Positions 10,317-18,431 of a stretch of DNA of 64,000 nt are shown in pieces. How positions within the stretch are numbered: the first letter of the stretch is position 1; every line of letters begins with the position of its first letter. Below the pieces are notes generated by a model. The model saw only the letters and a list, made by a program, of their open reading frames with translations. It ran no database searches and had not been told where the DNA came from. This DNA comes from Skermanella pratensis (lineage in GTDB: Bacteria > Pseudomonadota > Alphaproteobacteria > Azospirillales > Azospirillaceae). The stretch covers positions 4,084,501 to 4,148,500 of the forward strand of contig NZ_CP030265.1 of the NCBI RefSeq assembly GCF_008843145.1. Direction: 5' to 3'. The translations under genes and the position numbers were made by a program.

Positions 10317-10332
10317 CGATGGTCGGCGGGAA

Positions 10333-11211
10333 TCAGGTTTCGAGGAAGTCGAGCAATGCCGCGGTGAACTCCTCCGGCCGCTCCTCGGGGATGAAGTGGC
10401 CGCAGTCGAGCGCCTGGCCGCGCACGTCCAGCGCCACTTCCCGCCAGGTCGCCGGCACGTCGAAGCAGCGGTCCATGGTGGCCCGTGCGCCCCACAGGGC
10501 CAGCAGCGGGCACGACACCTTGACGCCGGCGGCGCGGTCGGCCCGGTCGTGCTCCAGGTCGATCGTCGCCGCGGCGCGGTAGTCCTCGCACATGGCGTGG
10601 ATCGCGGCGGGGTTCCGGAAGCAGCGGATATACTCGGCCATCGCCTCCGGCGTGAAGTGGGCGGTGCCGACGCTCCACATGGCGGTCTTGCGCCGCAGGT
10701 AGAATTCCGGGTCCAGGCCGATCATGTGCTCCGGCAAGGGATGGGGCTGGATCAGGAAGAACCAGTGGTAGTAGGCGGTGGCGAGCTGCTGGTCGACGCT
10801 CTGGAAGGTGGTCAGCGTCGGCACGATGTCGAGCACCGCCAGCCGCCGGACCCGGGCGGCATGGTCGATCGCCATGCGGTGGGCGACCCGCCCGCCGCGG
10901 TCGTGGCCGACCACCTGGAACCGCTCGAACCCGAGGATCCGCATGACCTCCACCTGGTCGCGCGCCATCTCCCGCTTGGAATAGGAGGAATGGTCGTCCG
11001 CCGTCGGCACCTTCTCGCTGTCGCCGTAGCCGCGCAGATCGGTCGCGACGACCGTGAACCGCTCGGCAAGCGCGCCGGCCACCTTGTGCCAGATCACGTG
11101 GTTCTGCGGAAATCCGTGCAGGAGCAGCAGGGGCGGCCCGTCCCCGCCGACGACGAGGTTGATCTCGGCGCCGCTGGTTGCGATGCGCCGGCGCGTGAAT
11201 CCTTCGAACAT
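10333..11211 (-). CDS. Alpha/beta hydrolase, fluoroacetate dehalogenase-like
   Basis: 292 residues. The catalytic layout matches the well-studied fluoroacetate dehalogenase of Rhodopseudomonas palustris: nucleophile Asp104 in GHDRGGR, carboxylate-binding Arg105 and Arg108, acid Asp128, His272 in CGHFIPEE, and the fluoride pocket His149-Trp150 (YYHWFF) with Tyr211. This predicts hydrolytic dehalogenation of a small 2-haloacid, though residue match alone does not prove substrate. ATG 11211 is preferred over TTG 11226 because GGGAG lies 8 bases upstream of it. A paralog with the same residues lies at 43663-44526. Confidence 0.85.
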   Translation of the reverse strand: MFEGFTRRRIATSGAEINLVVGGDGPPLLLLHGFPQNHVIWHKVAGALAERFTVVATDLRGYGDSEKVPTADDHSSYSKREMARDQVEVMRILGFERFQVVGHDRGGRVAHRMAIDHAARVRRLAVLDIVPTLTTFQSVDQQLATAYYHWFFLIQPHPLPEHMIGLDPEFYLRRKTAMWSVGTAHFTPEAMAEYIRCFRNPAAIHAMCEDYRAAATIDLEHDRADRAAGVKVSCPLLALWGARATMDRCFDVPATWREVALDVRGQALDCGHFIPEERPEEFTAALLDFLET

Positions 11212-11404
11212 CCCGTCGTCTCCCAATTCTTCATGTTACCGGAATGGGCTTCCCGTTCCCGGAGCGGCACAGCACTTTCCCATACCGCTTCGCCCGTTGT
11301 CTGCAAGATCCCGCGTTCAGGTCGGGTCCGGCGCAAAATGGCTAACGCGGAAGCGGGACCGCCGGGATGGAGGCGGCGCACTCTTATAGGCGGGTTGATC
11401 GGCC

Positions 11405-11460
11405 TCATAATCCTTAAGGAAGATTTAATTGTTCTTAAATTCGGGTTAATTGATAGGAGT
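11405..11460 (+). promoter_or_regulatory. AT-rich upstream block shared with the next paralog
   Basis: An AT-rich block in otherwise GC-rich DNA. It contains CTTAAGGAA, TTTAATTG and ends ATTGATAGGAGTA, about 30 bases before the first paralog's ATG. The same words in the same order precede the second paralog (12894-12952). It is probably a promoter or operator region kept with the gene duplication. Confidence 0.55.
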
Positions 11461-11488
11461 AGTCTCCCCTTGGCCCGATCAGTCCGAC

Positions 11489-12862
11489 ATGACCGCTTCC
11501 ATCAGTCCCGCCGCCATCCTGAACTTCGTCCGGGGAACCGGAACCGCCGCCGGTTCCGGCGACCGCCTGCGCGAGGTCTACCGGCTGTCCGACGGCCTCG
11601 GCGACACGGCGATGCGCTCCACCCTGATGGAGGCGATGCGGTCCTGGCTGCGCGTCGAGAAACCTCCCCGGCGGAACACCGCGCAGCGCCGCTTCTGCGA
11701 ACCTTTCGAGGAGCTGCTGTGCGGCCCCGTCGGGCGCCAGCGCCAGCCGTTCCAGATCCCCCGGCCGGCCATAGCGCCATTGTGGGACATGATCCTGCGC
11801 GAGGCCGGCCAGGGTGAACCCGACGACGCGGAGAGCTGCCCCAGGGCTTTGCGCGCGGCCCTCGACCGGGCCAAGGCCGATCCGGCGTTCGCCCGGAAGC
11901 AGGCCCGCGCCTACCCCGATTTCTGGGAGATCGCGGCCGAGATCGACTGCGCGATCCAGGTTCGCGAGCCGGTGCTGGGCATGCGCCGCCTGCTGGCCGG
12001 CGCGGTGCCGGATCGCCCCGACCCGGCTGTCGTGGCGACGCTCGGCCGGTTCCTCTCCGAGCTGGGCGACCAGGACCGCAGGAAGGCCGACCTGTTCCTG
12101 ATGCTGCTGGCCCGGCATCCGGAGACGGGACGGTCGGCCCTGGACCTGATCGACGCCCTGGCACGGCGACCGGCGGCCGCCATACCCGCCGAAACCCTGG
12201 AGACCGTCTATGCCGCCGCGATCGGCGACCTGCACGCCGGGGCCAAGGCGGCGTTCGACGGAAGCCCGGGAACGGCCGACCTGAACCGGGCGCTGGACCG
12301 CATCGAACCGGCGGCGCGCCACCTGACCGGCCTGAAGGCCAGCGCCGGCGGCCGGTTGCCGCGCAACGCGGCCCGGCTTCAGCGCCTGGAGGCCGAGCTT
12401 CACGACCTGCTGAACGACCGGTTCCTGGGCGAAGTCGCGGCGCGGGCGGACGAGCATGCCCGGGTTCTCGCCGATCTCGGCGCCGGAGGGAGTGCCGGAC
12501 CGGCCCCGGACCGGCGGGCCTTCGGCGAGGCCCTGGCGGCGCTCGCCCGAAGCAGGCAGCTGTTCAAGGCGCTGGGCCGCCTGGACGCATACCGGCGCGA
12601 GGTCGAGACGGTCAAGGCGCAGGCTTCGCGCGACCTGGGCTCGCTTGCGGAGAGGGCGGCTTCCGCCGACGCGGAGACGAGGCGCTCCGTCCTGGAGGCG
12701 ACCGTCACCACCGTCCACGCGCTGGAGCGGATCTGCCCCGGCGAGGCGCTGATGCCGCTGCTGGCGGATGGTTTCTCCAAGCTCGGCGCCGATGGAACCG
12801 GCGACCTGATGATCGACCTGATCCGCCACATGAATCCCGCGCCCGGTCCGGAAACACGGTGA
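11489..12862 (+). CDS. Unknown protein, first of a tandem paralog pair
   Basis: 457 residues, alpha-helical and Ala/Arg/Leu-rich, with no signal peptide or transmembrane segment. I do not recognise a named domain. It shares with the next gene: RRFCEPFEELLC near residue 70, IPRPAIAPLW near 90, YPDFWEIAAEI near 145, KADLFLMLLARH near 195 and ALAALARSRQLFKALG near 350. The ATG at 11489 lies well downstream of the AT-rich block. The strongly conserved FCEPF, PDFW and LFKALG segments suggest a real family with a structured role rather than low-complexity protein. Confidence 0.7.
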   Translation: MTASISPAAILNFVRGTGTAAGSGDRLREVYRLSDGLGDTAMRSTLMEAMRSWLRVEKPPRRNTAQRRFCEPFEELLCGPVGRQRQPFQIPRPAIAPLWDMILREAGQGEPDDAESCPRALRAALDRAKADPAFARKQARAYPDFWEIAAEIDCAIQVREPVLGMRRLLAGAVPDRPDPAVVATLGRFLSELGDQDRRKADLFLMLLARHPETGRSALDLIDALARRPAAAIPAETLETVYAAAIGDLHAGAKAAFDGSPGTADLNRALDRIEPAARHLTGLKASAGGRLPRNAARLQRLEAELHDLLNDRFLGEVAARADEHARVLADLGAGGSAGPAPDRRAFGEALAALARSRQLFKALGRLDAYRREVETVKAQASRDLGSLAERAASADAETRRSVLEATVTTVHALERICPGEALMPLLADGFSKLGADGTGDLMIDLIRHMNPAPGPETR

Positions 12863-12893
12863 ATACCTCTTAATGGAGTGCGTTCATACCTCT

Positions 12894-12952
12894 TAAGTAA
12901 AGTTTAATTCGATCGATTTGGGGTCTATTGATACGGCTATTGATAGGAGTAT
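12894..12952 (+). promoter_or_regulatory. Second copy of the shared upstream block
   Basis: CTTAAGTAA, TTTAATTC and a final ATTGATAGGAGTA repeat the layout found before the first paralog. Here ATTGATA occurs twice (around 12929 and 12940). The ATG of the second paralog follows 66 bases later, so AGGAG is too far away to be its ribosome-binding site. Confidence 0.55.
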
Positions 12953-13018
12953 CCGCGCCGCCGGTCGGCGGTGCTGCGGCCTCCGGTTCCCAACCCCGTA
13001 CCCAGGCAGGGCTCGACC

Positions 13019-14257
13019 ATGGCGCTGATTTCGTACCGGACGCTGTCAGTCTCATGCCGCGGCGCGGCCGACGAGCCCTGGTCGGTCGAACCCTGCCCCA
13101 CGGCGAACGAGATCCGCGCGGCGCTCCGCGATCCGGTGCCGCCCCTGCCCCGACGGCGCGAGCGCCGTCGGCCCTCGGAGCTGCGCCGCTTCTGCGAGCC
13201 GTTCGCCGACCTGCTGTGCGACGTGGTTCCGCCGCGCCGCCGGGTCGGCCAGATCCCGCGGTCGGTGCTGCGCCCGCTGTGGACGCTCCTGCTGGCCGAA
13301 CGGGCCACGGACCGGCGCGGACGCTGCGCCTCGGGCGGGGAGATCGGGGCGGTCGAGGTCGCGGGGCTGATCCACCGCGCCGGCCGGCAGCCCGACTTCG
13401 CCGAGCGGGCCGCGTCCGCCCATCCCGATTTCTGGAACATCGTCGACGACATCCGGGCGGCGCTGATCCTGGACGACCGCGTCCACGACGCCCGCGCCCA
13501 CCTGGCGGCGGCGGCGGCGACAGGCCAGTGCCCCCATTGGCTGCTCGACCATCTGGCGGCATCGGTCGCCGGGCTGTCGGCGGCCGATCCGAAGGCGGCC
13601 GACCTGTTCGTCATGCTGGTGGCCCGGCACCGGCCGGTCGCCCGGACCGCCCTGGAGATGCTGGACCGGCTGGCCGACCGGCCGGAGACCCGGACGCATG
13701 TGGCGGGCCTGATCGACCGGCTGGCCGAGGACGTCCGCACCCGCGCCTTCGCCGCCGTGCCGGAACGCGGCCCCGCCGACCCATCGGCGCTGGAGGCGGC
13801 GGTGCGCGACCTGACGGCGCTCAAGCTGAGCGCCGGCCGCGTGGCCCATGCGGCGGCCGCGTTCGGCGCGCTCGAAGCGGACCTGCGCGCCCTGCTGGGC
13901 GGCCGGTTCCTGGCCGGGCTCGCCGAGCGCATCGCCGGGCTGGTTCCGGCGGACCGGACCGACCTTCGCCACCCCGACATCGCCCGGCTTCGGGCCGCCC
14001 TGGCGGCGCTGGCCCGCAGCCGCCGGCTGTTCAAGGCCCTGGGCACCCTGCCCGCCTTCGAGCGGGCCCTGGCCTCGGTGACCGAGGACGCCGTGAGCCG
14101 GCTCGCCGGGCTGGCGGCCGGGATCGACGGCCTGCCGGCGGAGGAGCGGCCCGCCGCCCGCGCCGTGATCGAGGACGCGCTCGGCGCGCTGCACCTGGTG
14201 GCGCCGCCGCCGGCCTTCCGCCGGGCGGCGGCGCGGGTCCTGCCGGCCCAACCTTGA
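13019..14257 (+). CDS. Unknown protein, second of a tandem paralog pair
   Basis: 412 residues, very rich in Ala, Arg and Leu, with no signal peptide or membrane segment. It aligns along its length with the preceding gene through RRFCEPFADLLC, IPRSVLRPLW, HPDFWNIVDDI, KAADLFVMLVARH and ALAALARSRRLFKALG. It is about 45 residues shorter, lacking the counterpart's N-terminal segment and C-terminal helix. ATG 13019 is chosen over a frame opening at 12971 because similarity begins after it. The next gene, on the opposite strand, ends 8 bases past its stop. Confidence 0.7.
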   Translation: MALISYRTLSVSCRGAADEPWSVEPCPTANEIRAALRDPVPPLPRRRERRRPSELRRFCEPFADLLCDVVPPRRRVGQIPRSVLRPLWTLLLAERATDRRGRCASGGEIGAVEVAGLIHRAGRQPDFAERAASAHPDFWNIVDDIRAALILDDRVHDARAHLAAAAATGQCPHWLLDHLAASVAGLSAADPKAADLFVMLVARHRPVARTALEMLDRLADRPETRTHVAGLIDRLAEDVRTRAFAAVPERGPADPSALEAAVRDLTALKLSAGRVAHAAAAFGALEADLRALLGGRFLAGLAERIAGLVPADRTDLRHPDIARLRAALAALARSRRLFKALGTLPAFERALASVTEDAVSRLAGLAAGIDGLPAEERPAARAVIEDALGALHLVAPPPAFRRAAARVLPAQP

Positions 14258-14264
14258 AGCCGGA

Positions 14265-14528
14265 TCAGTCGTAATCGTTGTCCTGGGCCATCTCGTCGGC
14301 CAGCTCGCCCGCGAGTTCGGCGAACAGCTGGGCGTCGACGTCCAGTCCCTGCTCCTCGCAGATTCGCACGAAGACACGGTATGCGTGCAGGATCGCCACG
14401 TCCAGCACCGCCTCGTCGCCGTCCTCGCTGTGCCGGTCGGTGATCTCCCGCTCCCGCAGCGTCCCCACGATGTCGTGCTGGGCCGCCTGGAGAACCGCTT
14501 CCATTGCACGCCTGTGGAGATTGGACAT
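14265..14528 (-). CDS. Small acidic protein of unknown function
   Basis: 87 residues starting MSNLHRRAMEAVLQAAQHD, helical, with an acidic C-terminus ending DEMAQDNDYD. No family is recognised. ATG 14528 is chosen because AAGGGAAC sits just upstream; longer frames would run through tandem repeats. It is convergent with the paralog pair, overlapping none of it, and is preceded by four 13-14 base repeats that may be operator sites. Confidence 0.6.
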   Translation of the reverse strand: MSNLHRRAMEAVLQAAQHDIVGTLREREITDRHSEDGDEAVLDVAILHAYRVFVRICEEQGLDVDAQLFAELAGELADEMAQDNDYD

Positions 14529-14546
14529 CTGAACTGTTCCCTTGCC

Positions 14547-14600
14547 GTGAGTATGGGGCCGTGAGTATGGGCCGCAAGTATGGGCCGCAAGTATGGGGTC
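14547..14600. repeat. Four tandem 13-14 bp repeats upstream of the small acidic gene
   Basis: Four consecutive units (14547, 14561, 14574, 14587), consensus on the minus strand GGCCCATACTYRC. The first unit begins 19 bases upstream of the ATG at 14528. Spacing near 13 bp would place bound proteins on alternating faces of the helix. CATACT in each unit also resembles a -10 box. Confidence 0.7.
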
Positions 14601-14756
14601 GTAAGCGGTAACCGTCATAGCAGGTCGGCGTTCACTCCGCTCCCGTCGATTTGACATCCGAATCGCGATGGCGGACTCCGACCGCACATTGCTACCGCCT
14701 CTCCGACCTGATAGGTTCCGCGCTTTCCAAAGCAGCGTCAGCGACGGTCAAATACC

Positions 14757-15323
14757 ATGAAGGTCAACGCCAACCAGATGCGTCCGGGCCATGTCCTGGA
14801 GCATAATGGCAAGCTGATGGTGGTCCTGAAGACCGCCATCGTGCAGCCCGGCAAGGGCGGCGCGTTCATCCAGCTCGAGATGAAGGACGTCCGCACCGGC
14901 AACAAGATGGTCGAGCGGTTCCGCACCCAGGAGACGGTCGAACGCGCCAGGCTGGACGAGCACGAGATGCAGTTCCTGTTCGCCGAGGGTGACAACTACA
15001 CCTTCATGGACAAGGAGAATTTCGAGCAGATCGTCATCCCGCGGGACATCATCGGCGATCCCGCCGTGTTCCTCCAGGAAGGCATGTCGGTCACCGTGCA
15101 GACCCACGAAGGGTCCCCGCTCGGCGTCGAGCTGCCCGCCACCGTCACGCTGGAAGTGGTCGAAGCCGACCCCGTCGTGAAGGGCCAGACTGCCTCCTCC
15201 TCCTACAAGCCCGCCAAGATGGACAACGGCGAACGGGTGCTCGTTCCGCCGCACATCGAAGCCGGCACCCGCATCGTCGTGAACACCAGCGACGGCACCT
15301 ACCTGGAACGTGCGAAGGACTGA
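14757..15323 (+). CDS. efp: Elongation factor P
   Basis: Relieves ribosome stalling at polyproline by binding between the P and E sites. 188 residues, the usual length, in three beta-barrel domains. The modified lysine is present in the PGKGG loop at Lys33. The final strand VNTSDGTYLERAKD is characteristic. It is followed 9 bases later by suhB, so the two are probably one transcript. The window does not contain the modifying enzymes. Confidence 0.97.
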   Translation: MKVNANQMRPGHVLEHNGKLMVVLKTAIVQPGKGGAFIQLEMKDVRTGNKMVERFRTQETVERARLDEHEMQFLFAEGDNYTFMDKENFEQIVIPRDIIGDPAVFLQEGMSVTVQTHEGSPLGVELPATVTLEVVEADPVVKGQTASSSYKPAKMDNGERVLVPPHIEAGTRIVVNTSDGTYLERAKD

Positions 15324-15332
15324 CAACCCGTT

Positions 15333-16154
15333 ATGGCAAGCCGCTCGGCAATCATCAACGTCATGGCTCGCGCCGCTGAAAAGGCGGCGCGCGGGCTGGT
15401 CCGCGATTTCGGCGAGGTCGAACACCTGCAGGTTTCCCGCAAGGGGCCGGCCGATTTCGTCTCGACCGCCGATACGAAGGCGGAGCAGACGCTCAGGGCC
15501 GAACTCCAGAAGGCGCGGCCGGATTTCGGCTTCCTGATGGAGGAGACGGGCGAGAGCGCCGGCAAGGACGCCAGCCAGCGCTGGATCGTCGATCCGCTGG
15601 ACGGCACCACCAACTTCCTGCACGGCCTGCCGTTCTGGGCCATCTCGATCGCGCTGGAGCGCGAGGGCGAGATCGTCGCCGGCGTCATCTACGAACCGCT
15701 CCGCGACGAGCTGTTCTGGGCCGAGAAGGGGGCCGGCGCCTGGAACAACCACGCGCGCCTGCGCGTCTCCGGCCGGCGCAAGCTGGACGAGTCGGTGATC
15801 GCCACCGGCCTGCCCTTCAAGGGCCGCGGCAACCATCCGGAACATGCGGCGCAGCTCCAGGCCATGATGGCGGAGACCGCCGGCATCCGGCGCTTCGGCT
15901 CGGCGGCCCTCGACCTGGCCTATGTGGCGGCCGGGCGGTTCGACGGCTATTGGGAGAGCAACGTGCAGCCGTGGGACGTGGCCGCCGGCATCCTGATGGT
16001 GACCGAGGCCGGCGGATTCGTCACCGAGATCGGCGGCGGACGCAACCCGCATCGCGGCGACAGCATCCTGGCGGCCAATTCGCACATGCATCTCATGATC
16101 GCCAAGGTGCTGCGTGGTGCCACGGCAACCCGGAAGCCACAGGCCGAGGGCTGA
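15333..16154 (+). CDS. suhB: Inositol-1-monophosphatase family protein SuhB
   Basis: Mg2+-dependent phosphatase; SuhB also works in rRNA antitermination in E. coli. 273 residues. Metal-binding motifs: Glu-Glu in MEETGES near residue 70, IVDPLDGTTNF at about 85-97 and WDVAAGILMVTEAGG near 213. It follows efp closely on the same strand. The substrate (inositol, fructose-1,6-bisphosphate or another sugar phosphate) cannot be set from sequence. Confidence 0.93.
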   Translation: MASRSAIINVMARAAEKAARGLVRDFGEVEHLQVSRKGPADFVSTADTKAEQTLRAELQKARPDFGFLMEETGESAGKDASQRWIVDPLDGTTNFLHGLPFWAISIALEREGEIVAGVIYEPLRDELFWAEKGAGAWNNHARLRVSGRRKLDESVIATGLPFKGRGNHPEHAAQLQAMMAETAGIRRFGSAALDLAYVAAGRFDGYWESNVQPWDVAAGILMVTEAGGFVTEIGGGRNPHRGDSILAANSHMHLMIAKVLRGATATRKPQAEG

Positions 16155-16271
16155 CCATCGCGTGTGGTTGATGGCGGGTTGTCGGACTCCCGCCATTGGG
16201 CTATCGTGCCCGCGTGTCGCCCCGGTGTTGCCGGCCCCTCCAAGACCTTTGGAATGGCTGGGAATCCCGAG

Positions 16272-17186
16272 ATGTCAGGCACCTTGAAGGCTTGGGTACG
16301 GGGGCAAATGAGTCGCTACGTTCCGACTGCCGTCCGCCGCATGGCGCTCGGTTGCGCGCTCGGCGCCGCGACGATTCCGTGGCCGGCGGGGGTTCCCGCC
16401 GTGGCGCAGGAGACGGCGGCGGCATCCCCCGCGATACCCCCGGGCATTCCGGCGCGCAAGCCCCCAGTGGCGGGGAGGACGCCGGAGACGGCGGCGGAGT
16501 CGGAACCTGCGCCGCCGGTCGCCGATGCCTCCCGGCCGCTTCCGGTCCCGCCCGCTCCCGCCCTGGGCGAAGCCTTGCCGGTCGCTCCGGGCGGCCGCGC
16601 AGCACCGCCGCCGCCCGGCCTGGATGTCGGCGTGCCGCCGGACGTCGCCGCAGCCCCGGTTCCCCCGGCTCCGTCCGAGCTGCCCCGGGCCGAGGCGCCC
16701 GCGGGCGTGCAGTTCGACACGCCGGTGCCGCCTGCCGCCCCCGGCGAGCCCCGCAGGATCACCTCCATGCCGGACCTACCGAATCCCCGCGGCGGATCCG
16801 TCCCGGACCGGCCGGCGCCCGAGGTGGCGGCGACTCCGCCGGCCCCCTCCGGTCCGCCCGCCGACGTGCCGGACGGAACCGGGTTCCGCGTCGTGTATTC
16901 CGATACCAAGGCGGAAACCCTGTCCCCCCGGGACACCGCGCTGCTGGACGGCGTGGCCGCCCGGCTGCGCCGGGACGAGGTGATCCGCCTCCAGGTCACC
17001 GCCTACGCCAGTGGCACGCCCGAGACCGAACGGGATGCCCGGCGCCTGTCGCTGGACCGCGCTCTGGCGGTGCGCTCGTACCTGATCGGCCAGGGGGTGC
17101 GCAGCACCCGCATCGATGTCCGCGCGCTGGGGACGCAGGCGCCCGACGGACCCGCCGACCGCGTCGACCTGCTTCTGGTGAACTAG
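16272..17186 (+). CDS. OmpA-domain protein with long proline-rich region
   Basis: About 304 residues. A hydrophobic N-terminal segment (about 17-40, ending near AVAQE) looks like a signal peptide. Residues 45-205 are Pro/Ala-rich and probably extended across the periplasm. The C-terminal 100 residues are an OmpA-like fold: FRVVYSDTKAETLSPRDTALL, then LQVTAYASGTPETERDARR and SLDRALAVRSYLIGQGV. The start is uncertain; ATG 16272 is chosen and ATG 16308 would also leave a signal. It is followed 56 bases later by a MotA/TolQ-like gene, suggesting one envelope module. Confidence 0.8.
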   Translation: MSGTLKAWVRGQMSRYVPTAVRRMALGCALGAATIPWPAGVPAVAQETAAASPAIPPGIPARKPPVAGRTPETAAESEPAPPVADASRPLPVPPAPALGEALPVAPGGRAAPPPPGLDVGVPPDVAAAPVPPAPSELPRAEAPAGVQFDTPVPPAAPGEPRRITSMPDLPNPRGGSVPDRPAPEVAATPPAPSGPPADVPDGTGFRVVYSDTKAETLSPRDTALLDGVAARLRRDEVIRLQVTAYASGTPETERDARRLSLDRALAVRSYLIGQGVRSTRIDVRALGTQAPDGPADRVDLLLVN

Positions 17187-17242
17187 TGGCATACCCGGCT
17201 CACCCCCTCCCGACCTCGTCACCTGAGAGAGCCCCTGAGAGC

Positions 17243-18394
17243 ATGGTGTCCATGTCGCGGCCGCAGCGCTACATCACCCGTATGGTCCTGTTCGTCGCCG
17301 CGGTGATCGCCATCGTGCTCCTGCTCTTCCCGGCGCTGGAACGGTCCTTCATGGCCAATCCGGCGCTGAACGGGCTGATCATCGCCGTGCTGCTGCTGGG
17401 CATCGGCTACATCTTCCGCCAGGTGCTGATGCTGAAGCCGGAAGTGGCGTGGCTGGAGAGTTTCCAGACCAACCGTCCGGCCTCCGACACCCTCCCGGAA
17501 CCGGTGCTTCTCGCCCCGATGGCCCGCATGCTGGGGGAGCGCAAGGGAAGGCTGAGCCTGTCGGCGCTGTCCATGCGTTCGCTGCTCGACGGCATCGACG
17601 CCCGGCTGGACGAGACCCGCGAGATTTCCCGCTACCTGATCGGACTGCTGATCTTCCTGGGCCTGCTCGGCACCTTCTGGGGCCTGCTGGGCACGGTCAG
17701 CGCGGTCGGCGGCGTGATCTCCAGCCTGTCGGTCGAGGGCGGCGACATGGGCATGATGTTCGGCAACCTGCAGCAGGGGCTGCAGGCGCCGCTGGCGGGC
17801 ATGGGCACGGCCTTCAGCTCGTCGCTGTTCGGCCTCGCCGGGTCGCTGGTCCTGGGGTTCCTGGAACTGCAGGCGAGCCAGGCGCAGAACCGCTTCTACA
17901 CCGACCTGGAAGACTGGCTGTCCGGCGCCACCCGGCTGTCGAGCGGCGCCGGCTTCGGCGAGAGCGAGCAGTCGGTGCCGGCCTACCTGCAGGCCCTGCT
18001 GGAGCAGACCGCCGAGAACATGGAGAACCTGCAGCGGACGGTGGCCCAGGCGGAGGACGGCAGGCGGTCGGCCAACCAGAACCTGCTGGCGCTGACCGAG
18101 AAGCTGAGCACCCTGACCGACCAGATGCGGACCGAGCAGACGCTGATGCTCCGGCTGGCCGAGAACCAGATGGAGATGAAGCCGATCCTGGGCCGGCTGG
18201 CCGATGTGCTGGGCAACCAGCAGCTCGGCATGGACGAGGCGACCCGCCAGCACATCCGCAACATGGACGTCTACACCGCGCGCCTGCTGGAGGAGGTCGC
18301 CACCGGGCGGGTCCAGTCGGTGCAGGAGATCCGCAGCGAGATCAAGCTTCTGGCGCGCACCATCGCCGCCCTGGCGGAAGACGGCGAGCGATGA
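17243..18394 (+). CDS. MotA/TolQ/ExbB-like channel protein with coiled-coil tail
   Basis: 383 residues. Predicted membrane segments at about 13-30, 42-60, 131-160 and 189-209; the third and fourth (ISRYLIGLLIFLGLLGTFWG, SSLFGLAGSLVLGF) carry the MotA/TolQ signature. Residues 60-130 are a cytosolic loop, and 210-383 a long polar helical tail absent from TolQ. The downstream gene supplies the MotB-like partner with the expected membrane Asp, so the pair should form an ion-driven stator-like complex. No flagellar or Tol genes are nearby, so its load is unknown. Confidence 0.85.
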   Translation: MVSMSRPQRYITRMVLFVAAVIAIVLLLFPALERSFMANPALNGLIIAVLLLGIGYIFRQVLMLKPEVAWLESFQTNRPASDTLPEPVLLAPMARMLGERKGRLSLSALSMRSLLDGIDARLDETREISRYLIGLLIFLGLLGTFWGLLGTVSAVGGVISSLSVEGGDMGMMFGNLQQGLQAPLAGMGTAFSSSLFGLAGSLVLGFLELQASQAQNRFYTDLEDWLSGATRLSSGAGFGESEQSVPAYLQALLEQTAENMENLQRTVAQAEDGRRSANQNLLALTEKLSTLTDQMRTEQTLMLRLAENQMEMKPILGRLADVLGNQQLGMDEATRQHIRNMDVYTARLLEEVATGRVQSVQEIRSEIKLLARTIAALAEDGER

Positions 18395-18431
18395 GCGGGC
18401 GCGGGCCGAAGAGGCGGGACGGTAACGGGTA

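Noticed and set aside
11435-12829. Long minus-strand frame opposite the first paralog
   Set aside because: High GC keeps antisense frames open; composition is shadow-like and the plus-strand paralog similarity settles the strand.
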